Shown here piece by piece: positions 12,601-31,400 of a DNA stretch of 64,000 nucleotides; the stretch's first letter is position 1; the number at the start of each line of letters is the position of its first letter. A program made the position numbers and the translations under genes. The DNA is from Dallia pectoralis (lineage: Eukaryota > Chordata > Actinopteri > Esociformes > Umbridae). The notes beneath the pieces are model-generated. The model was given only the letters and a program-made list of their open reading frames with translations. It ran no database searches and had not been told where the DNA came from. The stretch is from the NCBI GenBank assembly GCA_029465975.1, contig CM055753.1, positions 13,185,306-13,249,305 of the forward strand, read 5' to 3'.

Positions 12601-15524
12601 CATGCCTGTCTGTTTCAGTTCTGACTATCTGTTTCAGTTCTGACAAGCCTGTCTGTTTCAGTTCCGACATGCCTGTCTGTTTCAGTTCTGACTATCTGTT
12701 TCAGTTCTGACATGCCTGTCTGTTTCAGTTCTGACATGCCTGTCAGTTTCAGTTCTGACATGCCTGTCTGTTTCAGTTCTGACTATCTGTTTCAGTTCTC
12801 ACAAGCCTGTCTGTTTCAGTTCCGACATGCCTGTCTGTTTCAGTTCTGACTATCTGTTTCAGTTCTGACATGCCTGTCTGTTTCAGTTCTGACATGCCTG
12901 TCTGTTTCAGTTCTGACATGCCTGTCTGTTTCAGCTCTGACATGCCTGTCTGTTTCAGTTCTGACATGCCTGTCTGTTTCAGTTCTGACTATTTGTTTCA
13001 GTTCTGACATCCCTGTCTGTTTCAGTTCTGACTATCTGTTTCAGTTCTGACATGCCTGTCTGTTTCAGTTCTGACTATCTGTTTCAGTTCTGACATGCCT
13101 GTCTGTTTCAGTTCTGACATGCCTGTCTGTTTCAGTTCTGACATGCCTGTCTGTTTCAGTTCTGACATGCCTGTCTGTTTCAGTTCTGACATGCCTGTCT
13201 GTTTCAGTTCTGACATGACTATCTGTTTCAGTTCTGACATGACTATCTGTTTCAGTTCTGACTATCTGTTTCAGTTCTGACATGCCTGTCTGTTTCAGTT
13301 CTGACATGCCTGTCTGTTTCAGTTCTGACATGCCTGTCTGTTTCAGTTCTGACATGCCTGTCTGTTTCAGTTCTGACATGACTATCTGTTTCAGTTCTGA
13401 CATGACTATCTGTTTCAGTTCTGACTATCTGTTTCAGTTCTGACATGCCTGTCTGTTTCAGTTCTGACATGCCTGTCTGTTTCAGTTCTGACATGCCTGT
13501 CTGTTTCAGCTCTGACATGCCTGTCTGTTTCAGTTCTGACATGCCTGTCTGTTTCAGTTCTGACTATTTGTTTCAGTTCTGACATCCCTGTCTGTTTCAG
13601 TTCTGACTATCTGTTTCAGTTCTGACATGCCTGTCTGTTTCAGTTCTGACTATCTGTTTCAGTTCTGACATGCCTGTCTGTTTCAGTTCTGACATGCCTG
13701 TCTGTTTCAGTTCTGACATGCCTGTCTGTTTCAGTTCTGACATGCCTGTCTGTTTCAGTTCTGACATGCCTGTCTGTTTCAGTTCTGACATGACTATCTG
13801 TTTCAGTTCTGACATGCCTGTCTGTTTCAGTTCTGACTATCTGTTTCAGTTCTGACATGCCTGTCTGTTTCAGTTCTGACATGACTATCTGTTTCAGTTC
13901 TGACTATCTGTTTCAGTTCTGACATGCCTGGTTTCCTTCATCCTTGCACTGCTGTTCTCTCAGCAGTCTGGTAACTACTGGTTGGCCTTGTTTGATAACT
14001 TCGCCGGTTCCATACCTCTTCTCACCATTGGCTTTTTTGAGATGGTAGCAGTGGTTTATATCTATGGCATAGACAGGTGAGTCTACAATATAACCTGTCA
14101 TGTTGGATTTTGTCCTTTGCTCATTGCACTCTCTGTGCCGACTCTCAACTAGCTTCATGTTTCCAGATTTTTGACTGATACATCTGACAGGTCAAATATA
14201 TGGTCATATGACTCCTCCTTCCCATCAGGTTTAATGAAGACATCGAGTTTATGATTGGCCGCAGACCCAACCTGTTCTGGCAGGTGTGGTGGAATTTATA
14301 TTCCTAATAACTAAGCAATGTTCCAACACTGAAATAACAGCACTGAATTCAGACTCCAAATTCACACGTAACAAGTTTATTACAATGAAGCTATTTGAGA
14401 TAAGTCTTTACACATATGGCAACAGTGCTATGATCAGGCTAACGTGATTGGACAATAGTTCAGTTTGAGCTTTATATGATGTAAATATACATGCACTTTT
14501 ACACAATATCACACATGTACAGATGAGGAATAGGTGGGTCTTTAATAACTACAGGCTACTTCCTTTGAAGCATTCTTTCCTGGAAGTAAAGGGGGTCAAC
14601 AAATGTCCTCAACACCTTTAACAGACAGAAGTAAAAACATGTCCCTAAAACCATTCATATAATTAGCCCTAGACAGGGTTAGGTTAGGGTTAGCGTTAGG
14701 TTAGGGTTAGGGTTAGGTAAGTGAATCAAACCCTCAGCTCTCCAATACTCCTTCTCAACTGCAAATGAACACACAAACACACACATATCCTATTCCTCAT
14801 GTTTCCACAACACAGGTCACCTGGAGATTCATCAGTCCCCTGATCATTTTGGCAATCTTCTTGTTTTACCTGGTCACCAAGGTTACAGAGGAACTGACCT
14901 ATCTATCCTGGGACCCAAGCTACGTATGTCTCTCTGTTACTTGTACAGATTTTCCCCAGATATTAGATTTAATTTTGTCCAGTAGCTATAACAGTCTACT
15001 CTAACAGTCACGAACACTAACACTCTGGAAAGACAAATAACGACTCAGTCAGTAAAAAAAAATTGTCAAACAAACCAAGTCACTTTTCTAGGTTAGAAGT
15101 CTTTCAACTAATGTTTTTTAACCAATCAGAATCAGAATTGGACTGCTAGTAAATGAGCTCAGCACTGGACCTCTTGCTACATAAAACCTCTGACTGTATT
15201 CCAAAGTGGATCAGAACCTGAGGTGGTGTTAGTCTAGACAAAACAGAGACCGTATCTGATGTGGATCAAAAAATCTACTATTGAAGAAAGAAGATTGCAA
15301 ATAACCACTTCTGTAGTTTTGCCACCAAGTTAAAATAAATGTAACATATGTAATTGCAGAAGGATTTTCCCAAACTGGAGAGCAAGACATTTCCTGGATG
15401 GATCTACCTGATCATTTTCATTCTAGCTGGCGTTCCAAGTTTGACAGTCCCCCTCTTCGCTCTGTTCAAGTGGATTCATGACTGCTTCTGCAAGAACAAG
15501 GATTTGATGGGAATTAGATCTTAA
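1338..15524 (+). CDS. slc6a19: Sodium-dependent neutral amino acid transporter B0AT1
   Basis: Apical Na+-coupled neutral amino acid transporter of the SLC6 (NSS) family; mammalian partners are collectrin and ACE2. Exons: 1338-1539, 2448-2588, 4595-4732, 5066-5247, 7550-7660, 7866-7978, 8222-8350, 9335-9491, 9860-10064, 13917-14076, 14229-14283, 14816-14923, 15360-15524. All introns are GT-AG and all phases join, giving 621 aa (human about 634). The start follows a good context (caccaccATG). Family signatures: [10 protein letters not shown] at the N-terminus; the TM1 unwound Na+/substrate site [24 protein letters not shown] in TM3; [30 protein letters not shown] in TM6; [18 protein letters not shown] in TM8. 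The C-terminal tail is short, ending GIRS. Splice sites of exons 1, 2, 5 and 10 lie within tandem arrays (entered separately). It lies head-to-tail with slc6a18, as in human. The start and stop are firm; donor choice at exons 1 and 2 and acceptor choice at exons 5 and 10 are inferred from the conserved protein. Confidence 0.95.
1503..1785 (+). repeat. 36-bp minisatellite spanning slc6a19 exon 1 donor
   Basis: Eight copies of a 36-bp unit start inside exon 1 and run into intron 1. Each unit encodes [12 protein letters not shown], the end of TM1; seven copies end in GGAGGAG|GTAGG, a usable donor. The eighth copy is broken (SHW). The unit is 12 codons, so the array stays open in the coding frame. 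Single-base variants (C to W, Q to P, P to A) mark individual copies. Confidence 0.95.
2545..3960 (+). repeat. 64-bp minisatellite spanning slc6a19 exon 2 donor
   Basis: Roughly 22 copies. The first copy is the last part of exon 2 (encoding [12 protein letters not shown]) with its donor TGTGG|GTAGGT at 2588/2589; the rest of intron 2 repeats exon end, donor and about 20 intronic bases. A few copies are truncated, for example near 2785, 3130 and 3600. Copies differ mainly at aacCcg/aacCtg and gatGtgg/ggtGtgg. Confidence 0.95.
4155..4585 (+). repeat. 30-bp minisatellite at the end of slc6a19 intron 2
   Basis: About 14 copies containing GATAATGAAATGCTTTCTGA. It ends about 10 bp before the exon 3 acceptor (ttttctgaaacag), whose last bases resemble the unit. 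The unit length is 10 codons and the array has no stop in the frame that enters exon 3. Confidence 0.9.
4785..5036 (+). repeat. 23-bp pyrimidine-rich minisatellite, slc6a19 intron 3
   Basis: About 11 copies of TCTGGTTGCCACTCCCCC plus a short linker. It ends about 30 bp before the exon 4 acceptor, so it extends the pyrimidine-rich region upstream of that site. Confidence 0.9.
5269..6930 (+). repeat. 32-bp AT-rich minisatellite with higher-order structure
   Basis: About 52 copies of a unit containing CTAAACACAAATATAAAC then AAATATAACCTG. It begins about 20 bp after the exon 4 donor and fills most of slc6a19 intron 4. Variant linkers (tgccc, tgctc, tggtc, ttgccc) recur in a fixed order, which indicates multi-unit amplification. 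Confidence 0.95.
7043..7553 (+). repeat. 51/49-bp minisatellite spanning slc6a19 exon 5 acceptor
   Basis: About ten intronic copies precede the true exon 5. Each holds CTCTTCTCAG|GCTGTGTAC followed by ATAACATCTACATTACTAG, a copy of the acceptor and the first 24 bases of exon 5. The true exon is the last copy, recognised because only it continues TTACCCTACCTGG. Copies are 51 bp, or 49 bp where one CT is missing. Confidence 0.95.
8381..9254 (+). repeat. 49-bp minisatellite, slc6a19 intron 7
   Basis: About 18 copies containing CACTACCCACCAGAGAACC and CTAGAACATTTTATTAG. It starts about 30 bp after the exon 7 donor and ends about 80 bp before the exon 8 acceptor. Confidence 0.92.
9520..9850 (+). 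repeat. GT microsatellite and GTGTGTTCTC cryptic repeat, slc6a19 intron 8
   Basis: A pure (GT)n block is followed by alternating gtgtgtgt and tctcacct/tctccct/tctctcgt segments, running to within 10 bp of the exon 9 acceptor gtactccag. Confidence 0.9.
10095..13929 (+). repeat. 24/19-bp array of 3' splice-site-like units, slc6a19 intron 9
   Basis: About 3.8 kb, roughly 170 units by length. Two unit types alternate: 24 bp (TTCTGACATGCC then TGTCTGTTTCAG) and 19 bp (TTCTGACTATCTGTTTCAG). Each has CTGAC, a pyrimidine-rich run and CAG. The array runs straight into exon 10, whose first bases TTCTGACATGCCTG are themselves the start of a unit. Blocks of about 1.1 kb recur: the marker TCTCACAAGCC is at 10620, 11721 and 12798. 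Confidence 0.97.
14676..14718 (+). repeat. Interstitial telomere-like TTAGGG repeats
   Basis: Short degenerate run of GGTTAGGGTTAGGGTTAG type in slc6a19 intron 11. Confidence 0.85.
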
Positions 15525-15551
15525 ATCACTTCAATCAGGTCCAAAGAGCTG

Positions 15552-15617
15552 AATAAATACTGAGAGCCAAGAATCACAGAAATGGATGTTCATGTTGAAA
15601 GACGCTGTTTGAATAAA
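15552..15617 (+). terminator. Polyadenylation signals of slc6a19
   Basis: AATAAA at 15552-15557 and 15612-15617, 28 and 88 bp after the stop codon. Either would give a very short 3' UTR. Confidence 0.6.
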
Positions 15618-15845
15618 CGTTATTAAATTATATTCAGTATTCCACAATTAAAGGTCAATGCCAAATAAGCTATAATGTCCAAATTGTGAAAAACAATACA
15701 TTAAATATAATTATGGCAAACCATTATACAACTTTTTGTTCTAGCCTAACATTCAAACAGAAATTAAATGAAACATTTGACGAATAACAAACTGGTCCTG
15801 AATGGCCATATGAATATCAAAACAAGATAAACAGTATCTAAGCTC

Positions 15846-16078
15846 TGTGATGTTGTCATGGAGAGGTGGATGTGATGTTGTCATGGAGAGGTGGACGTGA
15901 TGGAGAGTTGGACATGATGTTGTCATGGAGAGGTGGATGTGATGTTGTCATGGAGAGGTGGATGTGATGTTGTCATGGAGACGTGGATGTGATGTTGTCA
16001 TGGAGAGGTGGATGTGATGTTGTCATGGAGACGTGGATGTGATGTTGTCATGGAGGGGTGGATGTGATGTTGTCAGCT
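15846..16078. repeat. About 25-bp minisatellite
   Basis: About 9 copies of GATGTTGTCATGGAGAGGTG plus a short linker, starting about 320 bp after the slc6a19 stop. Confidence 0.88.
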
Positions 16079-16240
16079 CCACTTGGCTCCATCAACCTCC
16101 ATCCGGCTCCATCAAGCTCCACCCAGCTCCATCAAGCTCCACCCAGCTCCATCAAGCTCCACCCGGCTCCATCAAGCTCCACCCGGCTCCATCAAGCTCC
16201 ACTCGGCTCCATCAAGTTCTATTAAGTTCCACCAAGCTCC
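16079..16240. repeat. 20-bp minisatellite
   Basis: About 8 copies of GGCTCCATCAAGCTCCACCC, directly abutting the preceding array. Confidence 0.88.
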
Positions 16241-16249
16241 ATCTAGGTA

Positions 16250-17035
16250 CTATTGCTGCGCCGTTCGGTTTATGGCACTCACCCCGGGAAGCCGACCTAG
16301 CCTACCTAGCCTGCCTCGCTCCTACCTAGCCTACCTAGCCTACCTAGCCTACCTAGCCTTTACCTGTGTCTTCACTGCTTTACTCTTGCATTGAAACGTG
16401 TTTTCTATTGTTTTGCTCACCTCTACCGCCCTACTTCCATGCAGATTAACCCCCTCCTTTCTGATAACTCCTTCACCTCACTGTCTACTGAGCCGGGCTC
16501 CTCTGGCATATCTTATCTTAGTTGTCTCTTCCTGCTCCACCTGACCTCCTGGAGGAGTTGTCTCTTCCTCCTCCACCTGACCTCCTGGAGGAGTTGTCCC
16601 TTCCTGCTCCACCTGACCTCCTGGAGGAGTTGTCCCTTCCTGCTCCACCTGACCTCCTGGAGGAGTTGTCCCTTCCTGCTCCACCTGACCTCCTGGAGGA
16701 GTTGTACCTTCCTGCTCCACCTGACCTCCTGGAGGAGTTGTCTCTTCCTCCTCCACCTGACCTCCTGGAGGAGTTGTCCCTTCCTGCTCCACCTGACCTC
16801 CTGGAGGAGTTGTCCCTTCCTGCTCCACTTGACCTCCTGGAGGAGTTGTCCCTTCCTGCTCCACTTGACCTCCTGGAGGAGTTGTCCCTTCCTGCTCCAC
16901 CTGACCTCCTGGAGGAGTTGTCCCTTCCTGCAGTCTGTAGTGTTTTCGCAGTTTCTGGTTTGTATTCATTTAAATAAACGGATTAGCACGTTCTGCTCTG
17001 GGCTTCCTCCTTTCTCTTGAACAACACCTAGATCG
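16250..17035 (+). mobile_element. Possible LTR-like remnant with an internal array
   Basis: The segment ends with ATTTAAATAAACGGATTAGC and a pyrimidine-rich tail, an arrangement reminiscent of the R-U5 end of fish LTR retrotransposons. No gag/pol or paired LTR is present, so this is only a candidate. It contains (CTACCTAGC)n at 16300-16365 and a 36-bp array at 16530-16935. Confidence 0.3.
16530..16935. repeat. 36-bp minisatellite
   Basis: About 11 copies of GCTCCACCTGACCTCCTGG followed by AGGAGTTGTCCCTTCCT. CTCCTGGAGGAG inside each unit is nearly palindromic. The array is open in several frames because 36 is a multiple of three; it is not a gene. Confidence 0.92.
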
Positions 17036-17721
17036 TGAAAGGTTAGCTAGTTTGACAGATCAACAGTATGCACAGGTTATTCATTAAACTGAAGGTTTCA
17101 ACAATCAGATACTAAAGAAACAGTAAAAAAAACACTAATTGCTGATGATAAGTCCCTCTCACACTTCTTCCTGATCACATGCTTGGCTGCTCACCCAACA
17201 CAAATAGTCATTTCTATTCTATCGCCCTGAGCTGAGAGAAAAAGGAGACTGGCTGATCCATTGATGTGAGTCAGGGGGTATTTACAGTGCATTATGTTAA
17301 ATGTTTGAACGAAGTCTGAAACCTGGTAGTCTGCCAATTCAGACAAAACACACCATTAATCTCAATGAGATGTGGTTAAATAAAAACAAATAAAACAGAA
17401 CGTACTATAGAGCACAGAATAACATGACCTCCACACCTTCCTCTACCCTGTTTCCTTATTGTCATCTGTGCTCTCACAATCCTGGATACCTTTGGCTTTA
17501 GTGGGAGTGACCATGGAATGTTAATATTGACCTGGAGTGAAATGTATTGGGATTCGTTGATTTGAGCGAATCACATGAATGTTTGTATCACATGAACAAC
17601 CACACTGAATCCGCACCAACCAGACAGTTGATTGGTCAGCCCACAGTTCAATAAGCATAAACTACCAGGAGCTGAAACATACTGGAATAAACTGCAACCC
17701 AGTGGAGTCTGAAAGCTGAAG

Positions 17722-26278
<8,557 letters not shown>

Positions 26279-26712
26279 ATTACATCGTTATCAGTGTTTC
26301 TAGTGATTCCCAGGTGAATGCCAAGCCTCAGGTGTTTTCAGATCACAATATTTTCCAGCCATTTCTTTTGTCTCCAAGATTCTTCTTTTTTAATGCAGAA
26401 TTTGTAAACACTTTTCTATAATACAAAAATGCTTATAAAGATAAGCATTATGTTTATAAAGATTATTGAATTATAATTTATGACACAAATTGTAAAAGTC
26501 ATGCAGAATGTTAACATAAACCAGGTATATTCTAATGTTAATGCAGGATGTTAACAATATAAACCAGGTATATTCTAATTTCCAAGAGGGCAAAAACACT
26601 CTAGTATTTGTTTTCTGGTAGTAGGTTGCACTTTGAATCAGTCGCTGACTAAAATGATAAAAACCTTTAAAGTGTTTCAGCCTTCTATGATCAGAGATAA
26701 GCATGTGGAAAG

Positions 26713-26915
26713 ATTATCCCAGCAAACATTAGACGTCTAATCGACGTGCAGATCATGTCTAAATCGCGTCGGTCCGTCGAAGACCAATTCTGAACGTCTA
26801 TACAAACTAGGTCTGTTTTTCGACGTCTAAACATGACCCGACTTGGACGTGAATATGCAGTCCAACTTTTCAACGCCGCTTTTTGGTGCGTCATTTGGAC
26901 ATCTTAAACAGTTGC
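26713..26915. mobile_element. Candidate short interspersed element rich in GACGT motifs
   Basis: It begins CCCAGCAAACATTAGACGTC and carries repeated, partly inverted ACGTC/GACGT motifs (GACGTCTAA, TCGACGT, GGACGTGAA). This looks like a non-autonomous fish repeat, but no coding part or clear target duplication is visible. Confidence 0.35.
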
Positions 26916-26929
26916 GGGAAACTGACATA

Positions 26930-27288
26930 GTGTGGAGATTAGATGAAATGGAAACGTGTAAAGATTAGTGAAGAGATTAGATGAAATGGAGACGTGTAGA
27001 TTAGTGTAGAGATTAGATGAAATGGAGACGTGTAGATTAGTGAAGAGATTAGATGAAATGGAGACGTGTAGATTAGTGTAGAGATTAGATGAAATGGAAA
27101 CGTGTAGATTAGTGAAGAGATTAGATTAAATGGAAACGTGTAGATTAGTGAAGAGATTAGATGAAATGGAAACGTGTAGATTAGTGAAGAGATTAGATGA
27201 AATGGAGACGTGTAGATTAGTGTAGAGATTAGATTAAATGGAAACGTGTAGATTAGTGTAGAGATTTAATGAAATGGAGACGTGCTCA
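26930..27288. repeat. 36-bp minisatellite
   Basis: About 10 copies containing GAGATTAGATGAAATGGA and ACGTGTAGATTAGTG. Confidence 0.9.
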
Positions 27289-27727
27289 TCAACCTAATCA
27301 GAAATATTATGAAACATCATGTGGTCAAACTTGTGTGTTAAAAAGTTCAGATCAGTTGAGATAAAAACAGAGAATCCTCTTCTGGAACGGGTAATTTAAT
27401 GAGACAGTTATCACATGAAGGCACTGTGTTTAATACTGAATCCATCCATCCAATCCAATATAAACGACATTTAGACATGCTTAATCTATATTTAAATGCT
27501 TCACCATGTGAGCACATAAGGAGATCTGTCTGCACACGAAAGCCTTGTGATCATCGTTAGATACCAACACAATGTTAGATACCAACACATGTTACATACC
27601 AACACAATGTATGATTAACAGAACAATTCAGTTTGCTACTGATCACGCATAGAACCATAGAACCAGCAGACAAAGTCCAGGGAACAGAGAAGGAACAGAT
27701 AAGTGTGGACAGTGGCGTGGATTCAGC

Positions 27728-27733
27728 TTTATT
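27728..27733 (-). terminator. Candidate tert polyadenylation signal
   Basis: AATAAA on the minus strand about 725 bp downstream of the tert stop. Using it would place the GGTGAGACC array inside the tert 3' UTR. Confidence 0.4.
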
Positions 27734-27954
27734 GTTTCTCTACATATTTTATGAACAATCCTTCTGACTCAATATGTCATTGGGTAATCCTGTTTAATTA
27801 TGCCAACATCCTGTTCTATCTGCTTGTGTTTGAGGCATTATTGTATTATAACAGGATTAAATATTAAACTTGGATTATTACTGGAACTGGAATCAACCAC
27901 ACACACCACAGGGGTTATAAAGGATTACAGGGTAGTAAGGACAGATGATTGTGC

Positions 27955-28440
27955 AAGACCTGGGGTGAGACATAAGGTGAGACATGGAGTGAGACACGGA
28001 GTGAGACCTGGGGGTGAGACATAAGGTGAGACACGGAGTGAGACCTAGGGTGAGGCACGGGGTGAGACCTAGGGTGAGCCATAAGGTGATACACAGGGTG
28101 AGACCTGGGGTGAGACATGATGAGACCTGGGGGTGAGACCTGGGGGTGAGACACAGGGTGAGACCTGGGGGTGAGACACGGGGTGAGACCTGGAAGTGAG
28201 ACACAGGGTGAGACCTGGGGGTGAGACACAGGGTGAGACCTGGGGGTGAGACACAGGGTGAGACCTGGGGGTGAGAACCAGGGTGAGACCTGGAGGTGAG
28301 ACACAGGGTGAGACACAGGGTGGGACCTGGGGGTGAGACACAGGGTGAGACACAGGGTGAGACCTGGGGGTGAGACACAGGGTGAGGCCTGGGGTTGAGA
28401 CACAGGGTGAGACCTGGGGGTGAGACCTGGGGGTGAGACG
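27955..28440 (-). repeat. 24-26-bp minisatellite in the tert 3' UTR region
   Basis: Degenerate copies of GGGTGAGACCTGGGGGTGAG and GGTGAGACACA; it starts about 20 bp after the tert stop codon. Confidence 0.88.
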
Positions 28441-28458
28441 TGGCACAAAGAAGCTTCT

Positions 28459-31400
28459 CTACAGTTTCATGGTGGTGAAGTCCAGTGGGGTGCCGGGCGT
28501 AGCCGCCTGTCTCACACGAGCTACTCTCAGAACCCCCAGCTTCTTTTCAAGGTGACGCTTTCCTGCAAAAAAGACAAAGTGAGTGAATGAGACAAAAAGA
28601 GAGTAAAGAAGATCACAACACTGGTAAGGTACCAGGTGGGGAGACCGGTAAGGTACCAGGTGGGGTGCCAGGTAAGGTACCAGGTGGGGTGACCGGTAAG
28701 GTACCAGGTGGGGTGACCGGTAAGGTACCAGGTGGGGTGACCGGTAAGGTACCAGGTGGGGTGACAGGTAAGGTACCAGGTGGGGTGACCGGTAAGGTAC
28801 CAGGTGGGGTGACCGGTAAGGTACCAGGTGGGGTGACCGGTAAGGTACCAGGTGGGGTGACCGGTAAGGTACCAGGTGGGGTGACCGGTAAGGTACCAGG
28901 TGGGGTGACCGGTAAGGTACCAGGTGGGGTGACAGGTAAGGTACCAGGTGGGGTGCCAGGTAAGGTACCAGGGGGTGCCAGGTAAGGTACCAGGGGGGGT
29001 GACAGGTAAGGTACCAGGTGGGGTGACAGGTAAGGTACCAGGTGGGGTGACAGGTAAGGTACCAGGTGGGGTGACCGGTAAGGTACCAGGTGGGGTGACA
29101 GGTAAGGTACCAGGTGGGGTGCCAGGTAAGGTACCAGGTGGGGTGCCAGGTAAGGTACCAGGTGGGGTGACCGGTAAGGTACCAGGTGGGGTGACCGGTA
29201 AGGTACCAGGTGGGGTGACCGGTAAGGTACCAGGTGGGGTGACCGGTAAGGTACCAGGTGGGGTGACCGGTAAGGTACCAGGTGGGGTGACCGGTAAGGT
29301 ACCAGGGGGTGCCAGGTAAGGTACCAGGGGGTGCCAGGTAAGGTACCAGGGGGGGGTGCCAGGTAAGGTACCAGGGGGTGCCAGGTAAGGTACCAGGGGG
29401 GTGCCAGGTAAGGTACCAGGGGGTGCCAGGTAAGGTACCAGGGGGTGACCGGTAAGGTACCAGGTGGGGTGACAGGTAAGGTACCAGGTGGGGTGACAGG
29501 TAAGGTACCAGGTGGGGTGACAGGTAAGGTACCAGGTGGGGTGACAGGTAAGGTACCAGGTGGGGTGACAGGTAAGGTACCAGGTGGGGTGCCAGGTAAG
29601 GTACCAGGGGGTGCCAGGTAAGGTACCAGGTGGGGTGACCGGTAAGGTACCAGGTGGGGTGACAGGTAAGGTACCAGGTGGGGTGACAGGTAAGGTACCA
29701 GGTGGGGTGACAGGTAAGGTACCAGGTGGGGTGACAGGTAAGGTACCAGGGGGTGCCAGGTAAGGTACCAGGTGGGGTGACCGGTAAGGTACCAGGTGGG
29801 GTGACCGGTAAGGTACCAGGTGGGGTGACAGGTAAGGTACCAGGTGGGGTGACAGGTAAGGTACCAGGTGGGGTGACAGGTAAGGTACCAGGTGGGGTGC
29901 CAGGTAAGGTACCAGGGGGGTGCCAGGTAAGGTACCAGGGGGGTGCCAGGTAAGGTACCAGGTGGGGTGACCGGTAAGGTACCAGGTGGGGTGACAGGTA
30001 AGGTACCAGGTGGGGTGACAGGTAAGGTACCAGGTGGGGTGACAGGTAAGGTACCAGGTGGGGTGACAGGTAAGGTACCAGGTGGGGTGACAGGTAAGGT
30101 ACCAGGTGGGGTGACAGGTAAGGTACCAGGTGGGGTGACAGGTAAGGTACCAGGTGGGGTGACAGGTAAGGTACCAGGTGGGGTGACAGGTAAGGTACCA
30201 GGTGGGGTGACAGGTAAGGTACCAGGTGGGGTGACAGGTAAGGTACCAGGTGGGGTGACAGGTAAGGTACCAGGTGGGGTGACAGGTAAGGTACCAGGTG
30301 GGGTGACAGGTAAGGTACCAGGTGGGGTGACAGGTAAGGTACCAGGTGGGGTGACAGGTAAGGTACCAGGTGGGGTGACAGGTAAGGTACCAGGTGGGGT
30401 GCCAGGTAAGGTACCAGGGGGGTGCCAGGTAAGGTACCAGGTGGGGGGGTGCAGGTGGGGTGACAGGTAAGGTACCAGGTGGGGTGACAGGTAAGGTACC
30501 AGGTGGGGTGACAGGTAAGGTACCAGGTGGGGTGACAGGTAAGGTACCAGGTGGGGTGACAGGTAAGGTACCAGGTGGGGTGACAGGTAAGGTACCAGGT
30601 GGGGTGCCAGGTAAGGTACCAGGTGGGGTGACAGGGGTGCAGGTGGGGTGACAGGTAAACCAGGTGGGGTACCAGGGGGTGCCAGGTAAGGTACCAGGGG
30701 GTGCCAGGTAAGGTACCAGGTGGGTAAGGTACCAGGGGGGTGCCAAGGTACCAGGTGGGGTGACAGGTAAGGTACCAGGTGGGGTGACAGGTAAGGTACC
30801 AGGTGGGGTGACAGGTAAGGTACCAGGTGGGGTGACAGGTAAGGTACCAGGTGGGGTGCCAGGTAAGGTACCAGGGGGTGCCAGGTAAGGTACCAGGGGG
30901 TGCCAGGTAAGGTACCAGGTGGGGTGACCAGGTGGGGTGACAGGTAAGGTACCAGGTGGGGTGACAGGTAAGGTACCAGGTGGGGTGACAGGTAAGGTAC
31001 CAGGTGGGGTGACAGGTAAGGTAAGGTACCAGGTGGGGTGACAGGTAAGGTACCAGGTGGGGTGACAGGTAAGGTACCAGGTGGGGTGACAGGTAAGGTA
31101 CCAGGTGGGGTGACAGGTAAGGTACCAGGTGGGGTGACAGGTAAGGTACCAGGTGGGGTGACAGGTAAGGTACCAGGTGGGGTGACAGGTAAGGTACCAG
31201 GTACCAGGTGGGGGGGTGAGGTAAGGTACCAGGTGGGGTGAAGGTACCAGGTGGGGTGACAGGTAAGGTACCAGGTGGGGTGACAGGTAAGGTACCAGGT
31301 GGGGTGACAGGTAAGGTACCAGGTGGGGTGACAGGTAAGGTACCAGGTGGGGTGACAGGTAAGGTACCAGGTGGGGTGGGTGACCAGGTGGGGTGAAGGT

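Larger units (their letters stand above)
15525..17721. other. slc6a19-slc6a18 intergenic region
   Basis: It contains the slc6a19 3' UTR, four arrays (15846-16078, 16079-16240, 16300-16365, 16530-16935), a possible LTR-like segment and about 650 bp of unique sequence before slc6a18. An imperfect HNF1-like site, GTTAATATTGACC at 17520-17532, lies about 190 bp before the slc6a18 start. Mammalian SLC6A18 and SLC6A19 are HNF1 targets, but the match here is only partial. No exon is recognised. Confidence 0.5.
26279..28458. other. slc6a18-tert intergenic region (convergent 3' ends)
   Basis: The two genes converge here. It holds the 3' UTR of slc6a18, an interspersed-repeat candidate at 26713-26915, a 36-bp array at 26930-27288 and the tert 3' UTR with its array at 27955-28440. 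No additional exon is recognised. Confidence 0.5.

Noticed and set aside
10088..13882. Many ORFs repeating MSELKQTG or MPVCFSSD
   Set aside because: All are frames of the intron 9 acceptor array.
16391..17020. 209-codon ORF repeating LLHLTSWRSC
   Set aside because: Translation of a 36-bp array whose length is a multiple of three; no conserved flanks.
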